A stretch of DNA of 64,000 nucleotides from Faecalicatena_A orotica (GCF_040545875.1 NZ_JBEPMR010000001.1), one strand, 5' to 3'. Numbered from the stretch's first letter, positions 1 through 9,135 are shown. Notes: generated by a model not told the origin, from the letters alone. Made by a program: numbers and translations.

Positions 1-588
1 TGAGAGCCCCGCAAGTTCCTCCATAAGAGGCCTTCCGGTTGTATATTCTGCGTGGAAGCCGAGCTGGTAAGAGATCAGCCTGTCCGGGTCCTGATTATAT
101 CTTTTATAGTCGTCTTCCACTTCGCGGACCGTCCCTCCAAAGTCATTGATACTCTCACAGATTACCATGCGGTATCCTGTATCTTCCACAGTCCTGAGTG
201 TTGCCGGCTTACTCAGGTACATATCGAACACGGATGTGATTCCGCTTGTCAGATATTCCATGATCGCAAGCTTATTCAGCCAGTAGATGTCCTCTTCACA
301 AAGCTTTGCCTCCGCCGGGAACACCCTGTTATTCAGCCACTCATCCAGTTTCATATCATCGGCATGGGAACGAAGGAACGTCATCGCCGAGTGCGTATGT
401 GCATTCTTAAAACCCGGCATAAGCAGATTCCCCTGACCGTCAATCTCCCTGTCCCATTTCTCCTTAGCATCCAATACAGACGGGCCCACATAAGCAATCG
501 TATCACCCTTTACCCAGACCTCGCCCCGGAAAATACTCTTACCTGCCTCCATTGTTAAAATTCTTACATTATATATTCTAGTATTCAT
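1..588 (-). CDS. Amidohydrolase (MTA/SAH or aminohydrolase type), 3' end cut by window edge
   Basis: The visible 196 residues are the N-terminal part of a cytosolic metal-dependent amidohydrolase of the group that deaminates methylthioadenosine, S-adenosylhomocysteine or guanine-like substrates. A beta-sandwich segment (residues 1-58) is followed by MPGFKNAHTHSAMTFLR, whose His64-x-His66 pair binds the metal in this family; ADDMKLDEWL follows, also typical. The ATG at 588 is preceded by GGAAAGGA at good spacing. It lies 46 bp downstream of the purine nucleoside phosphorylase gene, which fits a purine or nucleoside salvage pair. The exact substrate cannot be set from this fragment. Confidence 0.8.
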   Translation of the reverse strand, partial: MNTRIYNVRILTMEAGKSIFRGEVWVKGDTIAYVGPSVLDAKEKWDREIDGQGNLLMPGFKNAHTHSAMTFLRSHADDMKLDEWLNNRVFPAEAKLCEEDIYWLNKLAIMEYLTSGITSVFDMYLSKPATLRTVEDTGYRMVICESINDFGGTVREVEDDYKRYNQDPDRLISYQLGFHAEYTTGRPLMEELAGLS

Positions 589-634
589 GCAACTATCCTT
601 TCCCAAAACCATGCAGATAGTAACCGCAGGCCTT

Positions 635-1456
635 CTACATCTTTTCAATAATGCACGTTACAAGACGTTCAAATTCCTCTGACCGCCTGTCCGCAACTGC
701 CTGCACATCCAGATGGCTTAACTCTTCCCCCGTGATACCGCACGCCATATTCGATATACAGGATATCCCGCACACCCTCACCCCGGCATGGCGGGCAGCG
801 ATTGCTTCACAAGCCGTACTCATGCCTACTGCGTCCGCCCCGATTGCCGCAAACATACGGATCTCCGCGGGACTCTCAAAATTCGGCCCGGTCGTCTGGA
901 CATAAACACCCTCCTGGATCTGGATCTGTTCTTCCTGTGCCACATTCCGTATCAGCCCCATCAGTTCCACATCATAAATATGCGTCATATCCGGGAAACG
1001 GGTTCCAAGTTCAGACACATTCTCACCAATCAGTGGAGAGGGGACAAAACTGGATATCTGATCTGTGATCATCATAAAATCACCCTCGTGGAATTTCCGG
1101 TTGATCCCGCCCGAGGCATTCGTCAGGAACAGCTTCTCAATCCCCATCATCTTCATAAGCCTCACCGGAAGCACAACGTCTTCGATAGAATACCCTTCAT
1201 AATAATGGACACGTCCCTTCATGACAGCAACCGGCACCATACCAATATATCCCAGCAGAAAACGCCCGTCATGCCCTTCAACCGTAGACACAGGGAACCC
1301 CGGAATATCACCATACGGAATTTCACATACCACCTTCATATTTCTAGCATAATTTCCAAGTCCCGAACCAAGAATCAACCCCACACGAGGGGAAAAATCC
1401 GTCACAGACTGATAATATTCATAACATTTCACCAGCTTCTCATACTGCCTGCTCAT
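635..1456 (-). CDS. punA: Purine-nucleoside phosphorylase (trimeric type)
   Basis: Cleaves purine (deoxy)nucleosides with phosphate to the free base and (deoxy)ribose-1-phosphate in the cytosol. The 273-residue length suits the trimeric PNP/MTAP family. Visible motifs are the phosphate loop GLILGSGLG (26-34), GRVHYYEGY around His84, TNASGGIN (112-119), TTGPNFESPAEIRM with Glu194, GMSTACEA with Met212, and Asn236, the residue that favours 6-oxopurines (inosine, guanosine). The ATG follows AGGAGG. It probably forms an operon with the downstream amidohydrolase. Family identity is secure; the base preference is inferred. Confidence 0.95.
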   Translation of the reverse strand: MSRQYEKLVKCYEYYQSVTDFSPRVGLILGSGLGNYARNMKVVCEIPYGDIPGFPVSTVEGHDGRFLLGYIGMVPVAVMKGRVHYYEGYSIEDVVLPVRLMKMMGIEKLFLTNASGGINRKFHEGDFMMITDQISSFVPSPLIGENVSELGTRFPDMTHIYDVELMGLIRNVAQEEQIQIQEGVYVQTTGPNFESPAEIRMFAAIGADAVGMSTACEAIAARHAGVRVCGISCISNMACGITGEELSHLDVQAVADRRSEEFERLVTCIIEKM

Positions 1457-1603
1457 CGTACCCTCCTATTTTATTTCCTTAAATTATAGATATACATCTG
1501 GGAATTATTATAACACAAATAAGAAGCTCATGAAACACCGAACTTTCCTATCAAACTATCCACCTGCACTCTCCTCCTTGCCGGATGGCGCACGGATGCA
1601 CCA

Positions 1604-1811
1604 GCCGATGACAGGACATGTCCCAAAGCCGGCGGCACAGCGCCTGCTGGTGAAAAGTCCGTAAAGTAAGCAGTAGAAGATGTTGACGAAAAAGGTGGGC
1701 ATATCCCTCTCTTTTCCCACCTTTTTCGTCTACAGCTTCTAAGCGAAACGCCCCGGACTTTAAGCCAGCAGGCGCTGTGCCGCCGGCTTTGGGACACGTC
1801 CTGCCATCGGC
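1604..1811. repeat. 208-bp near-perfect inverted repeat (long hairpin)
   Basis: Two 96-nt arms (1604-1699 and 1716-1811) are exactly symmetric about a 16-nt loop (1700-1715). The inner 15 bp (1685-1699 with 1716-1730) and a 31-bp block (1620-1650 with 1765-1795) pair perfectly; the 34-nt stretch between them pairs partly, and the outer 16 nt pair with two exceptions that become G-U on the minus strand. It fills the gap between spoIVA and punA. A 99-codon reading frame crosses it but follows from the palindrome. It could be a MITE-like element, a structured RNA, or an elaborate spoIVA terminator. Confidence 0.85.
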
Positions 1812-1829
1812 GTCCTGTATCCAGCATCC

Positions 1830-3302
1830 TTAAATAATGATGCAGACCAGCCCCCCGTTGCTGTCGTTTACGATTTTCTGCATGGTATCCTGCAGTTTTA
1901 CCTGGCTCTCATCGTTAATCATTGTAATCTTATTGCGCATTCCGTCCATGACCAGTTCTTCAATGGATTTACCGAATATATTCGTTCCCCATACCCCTTC
2001 GGGCGTCTCACTCTCGGCCTTGATGTATTCTACCAGATCCTGTGCCTGTTTCTCATTGCCGACGATCGGTGCGATCTCGGTCTCTATATTGGCCCGTATC
2101 ATATGGATCGAAGGCGCCTCCGAGTGGATCTTGACTCCGTACTTATTTCCCTGCTTGATGATCTGCGGTTCATCCAACATGATTTCCTCCTTCTTCGGAC
2201 TTACGACACCGTATCCTTTCATTTTCACATCTGCGAAAGCATCCTTGATCTGGGTATACTCCTCTTTCATGGCCGCAAGTTCCTTCATAGCCGTGATTAG
2301 TTCGTATTCTCCTTTGATGTCCGTCCCGGTCAATTCACTTAAGATTTCATAGTAGTACTGTTCTGCGAACGCGATCCGTATCTTTACTTTCCCGGTGTCC
2401 ATCTCGATTTTGTCTACATTCACTTTTTCTATATAGGGGCTGTCTGTCTGCGGAGCCTCTCCTGACGCACTCCGGATATCTTTGAGTGAAGCCATGATAT
2501 CCTTTACGTTCTGGAGCAGGTCTGCCTTAATCCTGTGTTCTCTGGATAGCATTTCCACCCACTTTGGAATATAGAATTCCACCTCTGATATCGGGAATTC
2601 AAATAACACCTGTCTCATAATGTTATGGATATCTTCTGTCCTAAGCTGTTCACAGTTGACCGGGAGGACAGATACTTTATATTTTTCCTCCAGTTCCTCC
2701 TTGAGTGATTTTGCTTCATCTGTGTATGGTTTTTTTGTGTTTAGAAGGACAATGAACGGTTTACCGATGGACTGGAGCTCCTTGATTGTCTTTTCTTCCG
2801 CTGCTATGTAATTTTCTCTCGGAAGGTCACCAATGCTTCCGTCTGTCGTCACGACGATTCCAATCGTCGCATGGTCATGGATGACCTTCTGTGTCCCGAT
2901 CGCGGCGGCCTTTGTAAATGGTATCTCATACTCAAACCAGGGCGTTTTTACCTGACGCTCTGCATCGTTTTCTATATGTCCGGATGCACCATCAACCATG
3001 TATCCCACACAATCTATCAGGCGTATCTTTACTTCTGCATCATCGGACAGCTTGATCGTGGCTGCCTCCTTCGGCACAAACTTCGGTTCTGTTGTCATGA
3101 TCGTTGTACCGGATGCGGACTGGGGAAGTTCATCCTTTGTTCTTTCTCTTGCATGTTCGTCTGCCATATTCGGAAGCACCAGCAGGTCCATAAATCTCTT
3201 AATAAAGGTTGACTTGCCTGTCCGAACAGGACCAACGACTCCGATATACATTTCTCCGTTTGTTCTTGCTTTCATGTCTTTGTATAACTGAAATGAATCC
3301 AT
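1830..3302 (-). CDS. spoIVA: Stage IV sporulation protein A (spore coat morphogenetic ATPase)
   Basis: SpoIVA is made in the mother cell and polymerises, using ATP, on the forespore outer membrane as the base for coat assembly. The 490-residue product has the Walker A loop GPVRTGKST (24-32) and the family's start MDSFQLYKDM and end GGLVCIII; B. subtilis SpoIVA is about the same length. I chose the ATG at 3302 over the in-frame ATG at 3341 for two reasons: AAGGGGG precedes it, and a sigma-E-like promoter has its -10 at 3331-3338, so transcription would begin downstream of the longer start. Its presence implies endospore formation. Confidence 0.96.
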   Translation of the reverse strand: MDSFQLYKDMKARTNGEMYIGVVGPVRTGKSTFIKRFMDLLVLPNMADEHARERTKDELPQSASGTTIMTTEPKFVPKEAATIKLSDDAEVKIRLIDCVGYMVDGASGHIENDAERQVKTPWFEYEIPFTKAAAIGTQKVIHDHATIGIVVTTDGSIGDLPRENYIAAEEKTIKELQSIGKPFIVLLNTKKPYTDEAKSLKEELEEKYKVSVLPVNCEQLRTEDIHNIMRQVLFEFPISEVEFYIPKWVEMLSREHRIKADLLQNVKDIMASLKDIRSASGEAPQTDSPYIEKVNVDKIEMDTGKVKIRIAFAEQYYYEILSELTGTDIKGEYELITAMKELAAMKEEYTQIKDAFADVKMKGYGVVSPKKEEIMLDEPQIIKQGNKYGVKIHSEAPSIHMIRANIETEIAPIVGNEKQAQDLVEYIKAESETPEGVWGTNIFGKSIEELVMDGMRNKITMINDESQVKLQDTMQKIVNDSNGGLVCIII

Positions 3303-3330
3303 AGAAATACCCCCTTGTTCTGCTGATACC

Positions 3331-3360
3331 AATGTATGCACAGAAAAGGGGGTTTATGAA
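3331..3360 (-). promoter_or_regulatory. Sigma-E-type promoter of spoIVA
   Basis: On the minus strand TTCATAAA (3353-3360) is followed 14 nt later by CATACATT (3331-3338). The second box matches the sigma-E -10 consensus CATACAnT exactly, and the first resembles the -35 gTCATATT. Sigma-E is the early mother-cell factor known to transcribe spoIVA in Bacillus, so position, sequence and gene agree. Confidence 0.7.
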
Positions 3361-3396
3361 TCAATCCTGAAAAATATTTGACGGATGTCTCATTGC

Positions 3397-4416
3397 TTAT
3401 ACTTCATCCGGCCAGGGAAGGGACGAATGTTCACTCTTGAGTTCCCTGAGCATCAGCTGGTCTACCGCCTCTGCCGGGTTCTTGCCCGCGAAGAGGACTG
3501 CATTAACCTGATCGACGATCGGCATGGATACGTCGTATTTTCTTGCCAGCTTTGCCGCTGCCTTTGCCGAATAAACACCTTCTACGACCATCTTGACTTC
3601 TTCCATCGCTTCTTCCATTGTCCTGCCCTGTCCGATCAGATAACCGGCTTTCCGGTTACGGCTGTGGACGCTGGCACATGTAACAATCAGATCTCCGATT
3701 CCTGTCAAACCGGTGAAGGTTTCAATCTTGCCGCCCATCTTAACACCAAGCCTTGCTATCTCCGCAATCCCCCTGGTGATCAGGGCCGCCTTCGTATTAT
3801 CACCGTATCCGAGGCCATCCGCGATTCCTGCTGCCAGGGCAATGACATTCTTCAAAGAACCGCCAAGCTCAATCCCTAAGATGTCCGGGCTCGTGTATAC
3901 GCGGAATACACGGCTGATGAACATGGACTGCAGGTATTCTGCCGTCTTTCTCGTTTTCGCACCGATCACGCACGTCGTCGGAAGCTTTCTTCCCACTTCC
4001 TCGGCATGGCTCGGCCCGGAAAGAACTGCAACATCGGCCTGTGGGATCTCTTCTTCGATCTGCTGGGAGAGTGTCATCAGGGTAGTCTCTTCGATTCCCT
4101 TCGCCACATCCACAATAATCTGCCCCTCTTTTATATAAGGACTCATGCTCTTTGCCGTAGCCCTCGTAAATGGAGACGGCACCGCAAGTACAAGAAAATC
4201 CCTGCCTGTTACTGCTTCCTCCAGATCATTTGTGATCATCAGGTCCTCCGGCAGTCTGACTCCCGGCAGTTTTGTCTCATGCTCTCTTTTCAGCGTGAGC
4301 ATCTCTACTTCAGCCTTATCAATAGACCATACAGTCACCTGATGTCCATTCTCATACAGCAGGACGGAAAGTGCTGTTCCCCAGCTGCCGGCTCCTAACA
4401 CACCTACATTTGCCAT
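3397..4416 (-). CDS. gpsA: Glycerol-3-phosphate dehydrogenase [NAD(P)+]
   Basis: Reduces dihydroxyacetone phosphate to sn-glycerol 3-phosphate, the backbone for phospholipids, in the cytosol. The 339-residue protein opens with the Rossmann motif GAGSWG (8-13) and carries SGPSHAEEVGR and GSLKNVIALAAGIADGLG, which hold the catalytic lysine region of the family. The ATG at 4416 follows AAGGAGAA; the in-frame ATG at 4437 is less well placed. It lies directly after plsY, the enzyme that acylates its product, in the minus-strand run der-plsY-gpsA. Confidence 0.96.
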   Translation of the reverse strand: MANVGVLGAGSWGTALSVLLYENGHQVTVWSIDKAEVEMLTLKREHETKLPGVRLPEDLMITNDLEEAVTGRDFLVLAVPSPFTRATAKSMSPYIKEGQIIVDVAKGIEETTLMTLSQQIEEEIPQADVAVLSGPSHAEEVGRKLPTTCVIGAKTRKTAEYLQSMFISRVFRVYTSPDILGIELGGSLKNVIALAAGIADGLGYGDNTKAALITRGIAEIARLGVKMGGKIETFTGLTGIGDLIVTCASVHSRNRKAGYLIGQGRTMEEAMEEVKMVVEGVYSAKAAAKLARKYDVSMPIVDQVNAVLFAGKNPAEAVDQLMLRELKSEHSSLPWPDEV

Positions 4417-4463
4417 AATTTCTTCTCCTTTACACATGAATCTGTTTTATTACTCCACTTTTA

Positions 4464-5099
4464 CTACTTCTTTTTTCCTGATCCGAACCGGTTCTCTTCT
4501 CCTGCAAGCAGGCGCTTAATATTCTCCTTGTGGCGGTACCATGCCAGAATCGTGAGAAGCAGGACTAATATGTACATTTCATAAAGATACGGAGCTGCCA
4601 TTTTAAAAATCCCATACTGTCCAAAGGTCGCTACCTCTATAAAAAACAGCGTAGATGCAAGGAGTGACCCGAGGGATACATATCTCGAAAATATAACCGC
4701 GATTAAAAATGCAGCCAGCGGAATCGGGACCATAGCCGGATTCGTTGATACGACCAGGCCGGCAAGAACGGCAATTCCTTTTCCTCCCTTGAACTTCAGA
4801 TAAAACGGGAAATTATGTCCCAGCGTTGCGCCCATACCGGCATACATGGCAAGGAGCGGCAGATATTCACTGCCGCGGTACAGATAACGTACAAGAAAAA
4901 TTGCCAGAACGCACTTCAATACATCCCCTGCAAATGTCATGAGGCCGGCTTTCCATCCCATGACACGCACTGCATTTGTCGAACCGGCATTGCCGCTTCC
5001 TTCTTTCCGGATATCGATATGATTCAGTTTCCCTACGAGGTAACCTGTCTGCAGAAGACCGAAGACATAACCGATTACAAGGCAGACTAAACGTTCCAT
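4464..5099 (-). CDS. plsY: Glycerol-3-phosphate acyltransferase, acyl-phosphate dependent
   Basis: Membrane enzyme that transfers an acyl group from acyl-phosphate (made by PlsX) to glycerol 3-phosphate, giving lysophosphatidate. The 211-residue protein has several hydrophobic spans and the conserved loops GSGNAGSTNAVR (residues 36-47) and GHNFPFYLKFKGGKG, which bind glycerol phosphate and acyl phosphate in this family. The start follows AAAGGAGC and is only 2 bp after the der stop, so translation is probably coupled. A substrate partner, gpsA, follows directly. Confidence 0.95.
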   Translation of the reverse strand: MERLVCLVIGYVFGLLQTGYLVGKLNHIDIRKEGSGNAGSTNAVRVMGWKAGLMTFAGDVLKCVLAIFLVRYLYRGSEYLPLLAMYAGMGATLGHNFPFYLKFKGGKGIAVLAGLVVSTNPAMVPIPLAAFLIAVIFSRYVSLGSLLASTLFFIEVATFGQYGIFKMAAPYLYEMYILVLLLTILAWYRHKENIKRLLAGEENRFGSGKKK

Positions 5100-5101
5100 A
5101 A

Positions 5102-6430
5102 CTATTGCTCCTTTTCCTTTCTTTCCCTGATAAAGAACTTCAGTGATGTTCCTCTGAAACCGAACGCCTCTCTGATCTTATTTTCCAGATATCTTGTGTA
5201 TGAGAAATGCATCAGCTCTTTGTCATTCACAAAGATGACGAAGGTCGGCGGCTTCACGGAAACCTGCGTAATATAATACAGCTTCAGCCTCTTTCCCTTG
5301 TCAGACGGCGGCTGCTGCATCGCAACTGCCTCGGTCATGATCTCGTTTAAGACTCCCGTTGCAACGCGCAGCGTCTGGTTTTCAATGACCATATCAATTA
5401 CATCGTAAAGCTTCGTCAGCCTCTGCCCTGTCTTTGCAGACACGAACATTACCTCGGCATAAGAAAGATAAGACAGGACCTGTCTGATCTTTGACTCGTA
5501 CTCTCTCGTTGTTTTGTCATTTTTCTCTATGGCATCCCATTTATTTACGACAATGATGATCCCTTTTCCTCGTTCATGTGCGATTCCTGCGATCTTCGCA
5601 TCCTGTTCTGTCACGCCCTCCTCGGCATCAATCACCATAAGCACGACATCGGCACGTTCAACCGCCGTTACCGTACGGATGATACTGTAACGCTCCAGTT
5701 CCTCTTTGATCTTATTCTTTCTGCGCAGGCCAGCCGTATCAATGAAAATATATTCCTTTCCATTGTGTACAATGTCTGTATCAATGGCATCCCTCGTAGT
5801 TCCTGCGATGTCAGAGACAATCACCCTGTTTTCGCCCAAGAGCTTATTAATAATAGAAGACTTTCCGACATTCGGTTTCCCGACGATTGCAATCCTCGGT
5901 CTGTCGTCTTCCTCCTCTTCTCCTGACCCCTCTGGGAAATATGCTGCCACTGCATCCAGCATGTCCCCGAGCCCGAGCCGTGATGATGCGGAAACCGGAA
6001 CCGGGTCCCCGATTCCCAGATTATAAAACTCGTATACATCCGGCATAAACTTATTGAAGCTGTCTACCTTATTTACGACAAGTACAACCGGCTTTCCTGA
6101 CCTCCTCAGCATATCTGCCACTTTAGAGTCAGAATCTACCAGCCCCTGTCTTACATCTGTAATAAAAATAATAACATCCGCCGTGTCAATGGCAATCTGC
6201 GCCTGTTCCCTCATCTGTGCAAGGATAATGTCTTTACTGTCCGGTTCGATACCACCTGTGTCTATCAGGGTGAACTCTCTGTCCAGCCAGCTGACATCCG
6301 CATAAATACGGTCCCTTGTCACTCCCGGTGTATCTTTGACAATTGATATCATCTCTCCTGCCAGAGCATTGAATAGTGTAGATTTTCCAACATTCGGCCT
6401 TCCTACAATCGCTACTACTGGTTTACTCAT
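5102..6430 (-). CDS. der: Ribosome biogenesis GTPase Der (EngA)
   Basis: Tandem GTPase needed for late maturation of the 50S subunit. The 442 residues contain two complete G domains: GRPNVGKST (10-18) with DTPG, DTGG and NKVD, then GKPNVGKSS (near 184-192) with DTAG and NKWD. A C-terminal KH-like domain ends in a basic tail. An acidic linker (SGEEEEDD) joins the G domains. It heads the der-plsY-gpsA cluster, with 18 bp between it and the upstream DUF512 gene. Confidence 0.97.
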   Translation of the reverse strand: MSKPVVAIVGRPNVGKSTLFNALAGEMISIVKDTPGVTRDRIYADVSWLDREFTLIDTGGIEPDSKDIILAQMREQAQIAIDTADVIIFITDVRQGLVDSDSKVADMLRRSGKPVVLVVNKVDSFNKFMPDVYEFYNLGIGDPVPVSASSRLGLGDMLDAVAAYFPEGSGEEEEDDRPRIAIVGKPNVGKSSIINKLLGENRVIVSDIAGTTRDAIDTDIVHNGKEYIFIDTAGLRRKNKIKEELERYSIIRTVTAVERADVVLMVIDAEEGVTEQDAKIAGIAHERGKGIIIVVNKWDAIEKNDKTTREYESKIRQVLSYLSYAEVMFVSAKTGQRLTKLYDVIDMVIENQTLRVATGVLNEIMTEAVAMQQPPSDKGKRLKLYYITQVSVKPPTFVIFVNDKELMHFSYTRYLENKIREAFGFRGTSLKFFIRERKEKEQ

Positions 6431-6448
6431 ATTATATAACTACCTTTC

Positions 6449-7768
6449 TTAATCTGTATGCGGGCCCAATACAGCATTTATGAAATCCTGCCCGCTTGAT
6501 TTTACAATATCTACCGGAACTTGTAAAGCATTCTCCACATCCTGGACCGTAAAATCATCCAAAAACACTTCTTCCCCGATGCGGAGCATGTTGCAGGGAA
6601 GCAAAAGTGCCGCCCCCAGTTCCTTCCCTTTCAGCTGTTCCGTCAGGTCCTGTCCGGTGATCAGTCCGGAAACTGTGATGCGCTCCCCGAAGAAATGATT
6701 CTCGATCGGATAGAGACGGACGAGGACATTTGGGAACTTCTCTCTTAGTCTTCCCAGCATCCGCTTTAAATATGGGTATGCAAGCCTGCCGGTTGCAAGT
6801 GATATCTCTCTTTTTCGCAAATCTCCTTCAAGCGCCTTTAATCCTTCTTCAAATTCATCGAATAAGAGACGCAGCATTCCCACGCCGTTCTCCAGCTGCA
6901 AATAGCCGTCATAGCGTTCCTCCTCAGGGAGTTCCTCTTCGGCCAGAATATACCATTCGTCTCCCGCATGGATAAAATGGATTCCATATTCCTCATAGAC
7001 TTTATCCTGCCACGCATGGATCGTTTTTAAAACTTCCCTCGCGTCCTCTTTTGTGAAAGGCTCCAAAGGATACAGGCCGTCCCTGTACTTTGTCAGTCCT
7101 ACCGGAACGACAGATACGCTCCGTAAAAACGGCAGGTAGCCTGTCAGGTCACGGATGCTTCTCTCCAGCTCATCCTTGTCATTCACGCCCTTACAGAGCA
7201 CGATCTGCCCATTCATCTGGATTCCGCCCTGATACAGGATGTCCACCTTTTTCAGTGCATCTCCTGCAAACCTGTTATGGAGCATCCTGCACCTGAGTTC
7301 CGGGTTCGTCGTCTGGAATGATATATTAATCGGCTCCAGATGGTATCTTACGATCCTTTCTACGTCTTCCTCACTCATATTGGTCAGTGTAATATAGTTT
7401 CCCTGCAGGAAAGAAAGCCTTGAATCATCATCCTTAAAGTACAAGGTATCACGCATTCCTTCCGGCATCTGGTCTATAAAGCAGAACATGCACTTGTTCC
7501 TGCAGGAACGGTACTCATCCATCAGACTCTGCTCAAACTGAAGTCCCAGACTTTCATCCTCATCCTTTTCAATCTCCAGCTCCCACTGTTCTCCATCGGG
7601 TTTCTCTATTAACAATAGAACTTCTTCCGCTTCCATATAGTAATAATAATCAAATACGTCCGAAATTTCATTGCCGTTGATGCCCAGAAGCTTGTCCCCG
7701 GGCCCGATCCCCATTTCTTCACCGATGCTCCCCGGTTCTACCTGGCTTACAACGTGTACATGTTTCAT
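6449..7768 (-). CDS. DUF512 protein with N-terminal PDZ and radical-SAM-like FeS motif
   Basis: A conserved Firmicutes protein of unknown function. A PDZ-like segment covers residues 1-60 (PGSIGEEMGIGPGDKLLGING), followed by a cysteine cluster C89-x3-C93-x2-C96 (CRNKCMFCFIDQMP) of the radical-SAM spacing, and a C-terminal DUF512 domain containing LATGRLAYPYLKR. The neighbouring gene der is its usual partner in Clostridia, which hints at a role in ribosome assembly or translation, but no reaction is known to me. The start follows AAGGAG at a rather long spacing of about 11 nt. Confidence 0.88.
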   Translation of the reverse strand: MKHVHVVSQVEPGSIGEEMGIGPGDKLLGINGNEISDVFDYYYYMEAEEVLLLIEKPDGEQWELEIEKDEDESLGLQFEQSLMDEYRSCRNKCMFCFIDQMPEGMRDTLYFKDDDSRLSFLQGNYITLTNMSEEDVERIVRYHLEPINISFQTTNPELRCRMLHNRFAGDALKKVDILYQGGIQMNGQIVLCKGVNDKDELERSIRDLTGYLPFLRSVSVVPVGLTKYRDGLYPLEPFTKEDAREVLKTIHAWQDKVYEEYGIHFIHAGDEWYILAEEELPEEERYDGYLQLENGVGMLRLLFDEFEEGLKALEGDLRKREISLATGRLAYPYLKRMLGRLREKFPNVLVRLYPIENHFFGERITVSGLITGQDLTEQLKGKELGAALLLPCNMLRIGEEVFLDDFTVQDVENALQVPVDIVKSSGQDFINAVLGPHTD

Positions 7769-7866
7769 ATATTTCTTAACTCCTTATTTTCCTGCTGTAT
7801 CATATTTACTGTTATGCGCACAGTAACCTTATTATATCATAAAACCCTCCCCTGCGAAAGCCATGC

Positions 7867-7895
7867 TTGAATTTCATTCAAAAAAATGATATAAC
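7867..7895 (+). promoter_or_regulatory. Sigma-A promoter of prs
   Basis: TTGAAT (7867-7872) and TATAAC (7890-7895) are 17 nt apart, about 60 bp before the start codon. On the opposite strand a TATAAT with TG extension near 7838-7845 probably serves the divergent DUF512 gene; its -35 box is weak. Confidence 0.6.
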
Positions 7896-7953
7896 CTATA
7901 TGTAAGAGACTGGGATTTTCCGGTCTTAATTTCGTCGAACATAGGAGAAAATC

Positions 7954-9135
7954 ATGTCAAACATCGAACTGTTAGAAAAGACACTTCCTGTCGCGCCGCT
8001 TAAGATCGCTGCTATGGAAAGCTGTAAAGAACTGGGGAGAAAGGTAAATGACTATATTGTATCTTTCCGCGAAAATACAATTTGTGAAGTAAAGCCTTCC
8101 CCCCTCTATGTCAATTATGAATCCCATAATTACCTCGTAGACTGCTGCTGTCCGCGCTTTGGCTCCGGTGAAGCCAAAGGGATTCTCAAAGAAACTATCC
8201 GCGGGACTGATTTATTCATTATGACAGATGTATGCAACTATAACCTGACCTATACCCTCAACGGCCATGTTAACCACATGTCCCCGGACGACCATTACCA
8301 GGACCTGAAAAGAATTATTTCCGCCGCCACAGGCAAAGCACGCCGCATCAACGTTATTATGCCATTTATGTATGAAAGCCGTCAGCATAAGCGCACGAAA
8401 AGAGAGTCTTTGGATTGTGCAATCGCACTGAAAGAGCTGATTGACATGGGGGCATCCAATATCATTACCTTTGATGCACACGACCCAAGGGTGCAAAATG
8501 CAATCCCGCTGAATGGATTCGACAGCTTTAACCCGCCTTACCAGTTTATGAAGGCTTTATTCCGCTCCGTACCAGACTTAAAGGTAGACAAGGAGCACCT
8601 GATGATTATCAGCCCCGATGAAGGTGCAATGCATCGTGCAGTCTACTTTTCTAATATTCTCGGTGTCGACATGGGGATGTTCTACAAGCGACGCGACTAT
8701 TCTACTGTCGTAGGCGGAAAGAACCCGATTGTTGCCCATGAATTCCTCGGAGATGATGTCGAGGGCAAGGATGTTATCATTGTAGATGATATGATTTCAT
8801 CCGGTGAGAGTATGCTGGATGTTGCTAAGCAGCTCAAGGACAGAAAGGCCGGACGTGTTTTTGTGTGTACAACATTCGGACTGTTTACCGAAGGGTTTGG
8901 CAAATTTGATGAGTATTATGAAAAAGGCTATCTGGACCGGGTTATCGCAACAAATCTTACGTATCTGCCTCCGGTTGTGAAGGAAAAGCCTTATTTCGTA
9001 ACAGCGGATATGAGTAAGTTCCTTGCACTGATCATCGATTCGCTGAACCACGATACAACAATCGGAGCTGTTCTTAACCCGACTGATAAGATTCACGCTC
9101 TGCTTGAAAAAAAGAGAAATTCCGAAAGAGTTTAA
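7954..9135 (+). CDS. prs: Ribose-phosphate pyrophosphokinase (long Clostridia type)
   Basis: Makes PRPP from ribose 5-phosphate and ATP for nucleotide, His and Trp synthesis. The PRPP-binding loop VIIVDDMISSGES (about 273-285) is clear, as are RRINVIMPFMYESRQHKR and ISPDEGAMHRA of the two PRTase-like halves. At 393 residues it is some 75 longer than the usual 315-residue enzyme, with extra sequence at the N-terminus and near the C-terminus, which suits a divergent Lachnospiraceae form. It is the only plus-strand gene in the first 30 kb and has its own promoter and terminator. Confidence 0.9.
   Translation: MSNIELLEKTLPVAPLKIAAMESCKELGRKVNDYIVSFRENTICEVKPSPLYVNYESHNYLVDCCCPRFGSGEAKGILKETIRGTDLFIMTDVCNYNLTYTLNGHVNHMSPDDHYQDLKRIISAATGKARRINVIMPFMYESRQHKRTKRESLDCAIALKELIDMGASNIITFDAHDPRVQNAIPLNGFDSFNPPYQFMKALFRSVPDLKVDKEHLMIISPDEGAMHRAVYFSNILGVDMGMFYKRRDYSTVVGGKNPIVAHEFLGDDVEGKDVIIVDDMISSGESMLDVAKQLKDRKAGRVFVCTTFGLFTEGFGKFDEYYEKGYLDRVIATNLTYLPPVVKEKPYFVTADMSKFLALIIDSLNHDTTIGAVLNPTDKIHALLEKKRNSERV

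Noticed and set aside
52..558. A plus-strand 168-codon frame at the left edge
   Set aside because: It is antisense to the amidohydrolase, which has proper motifs, start and ribosome site; the plus-strand product is not protein-like.
1528..1827. A 99-codon minus-strand reading frame between punA and spoIVA
   Set aside because: It runs through the 208-bp palindrome, has no ribosome site, and its product is Arg/Ser-rich low-complexity sequence. Both arms give mirrored composition, so it is a by-product of the repeat.
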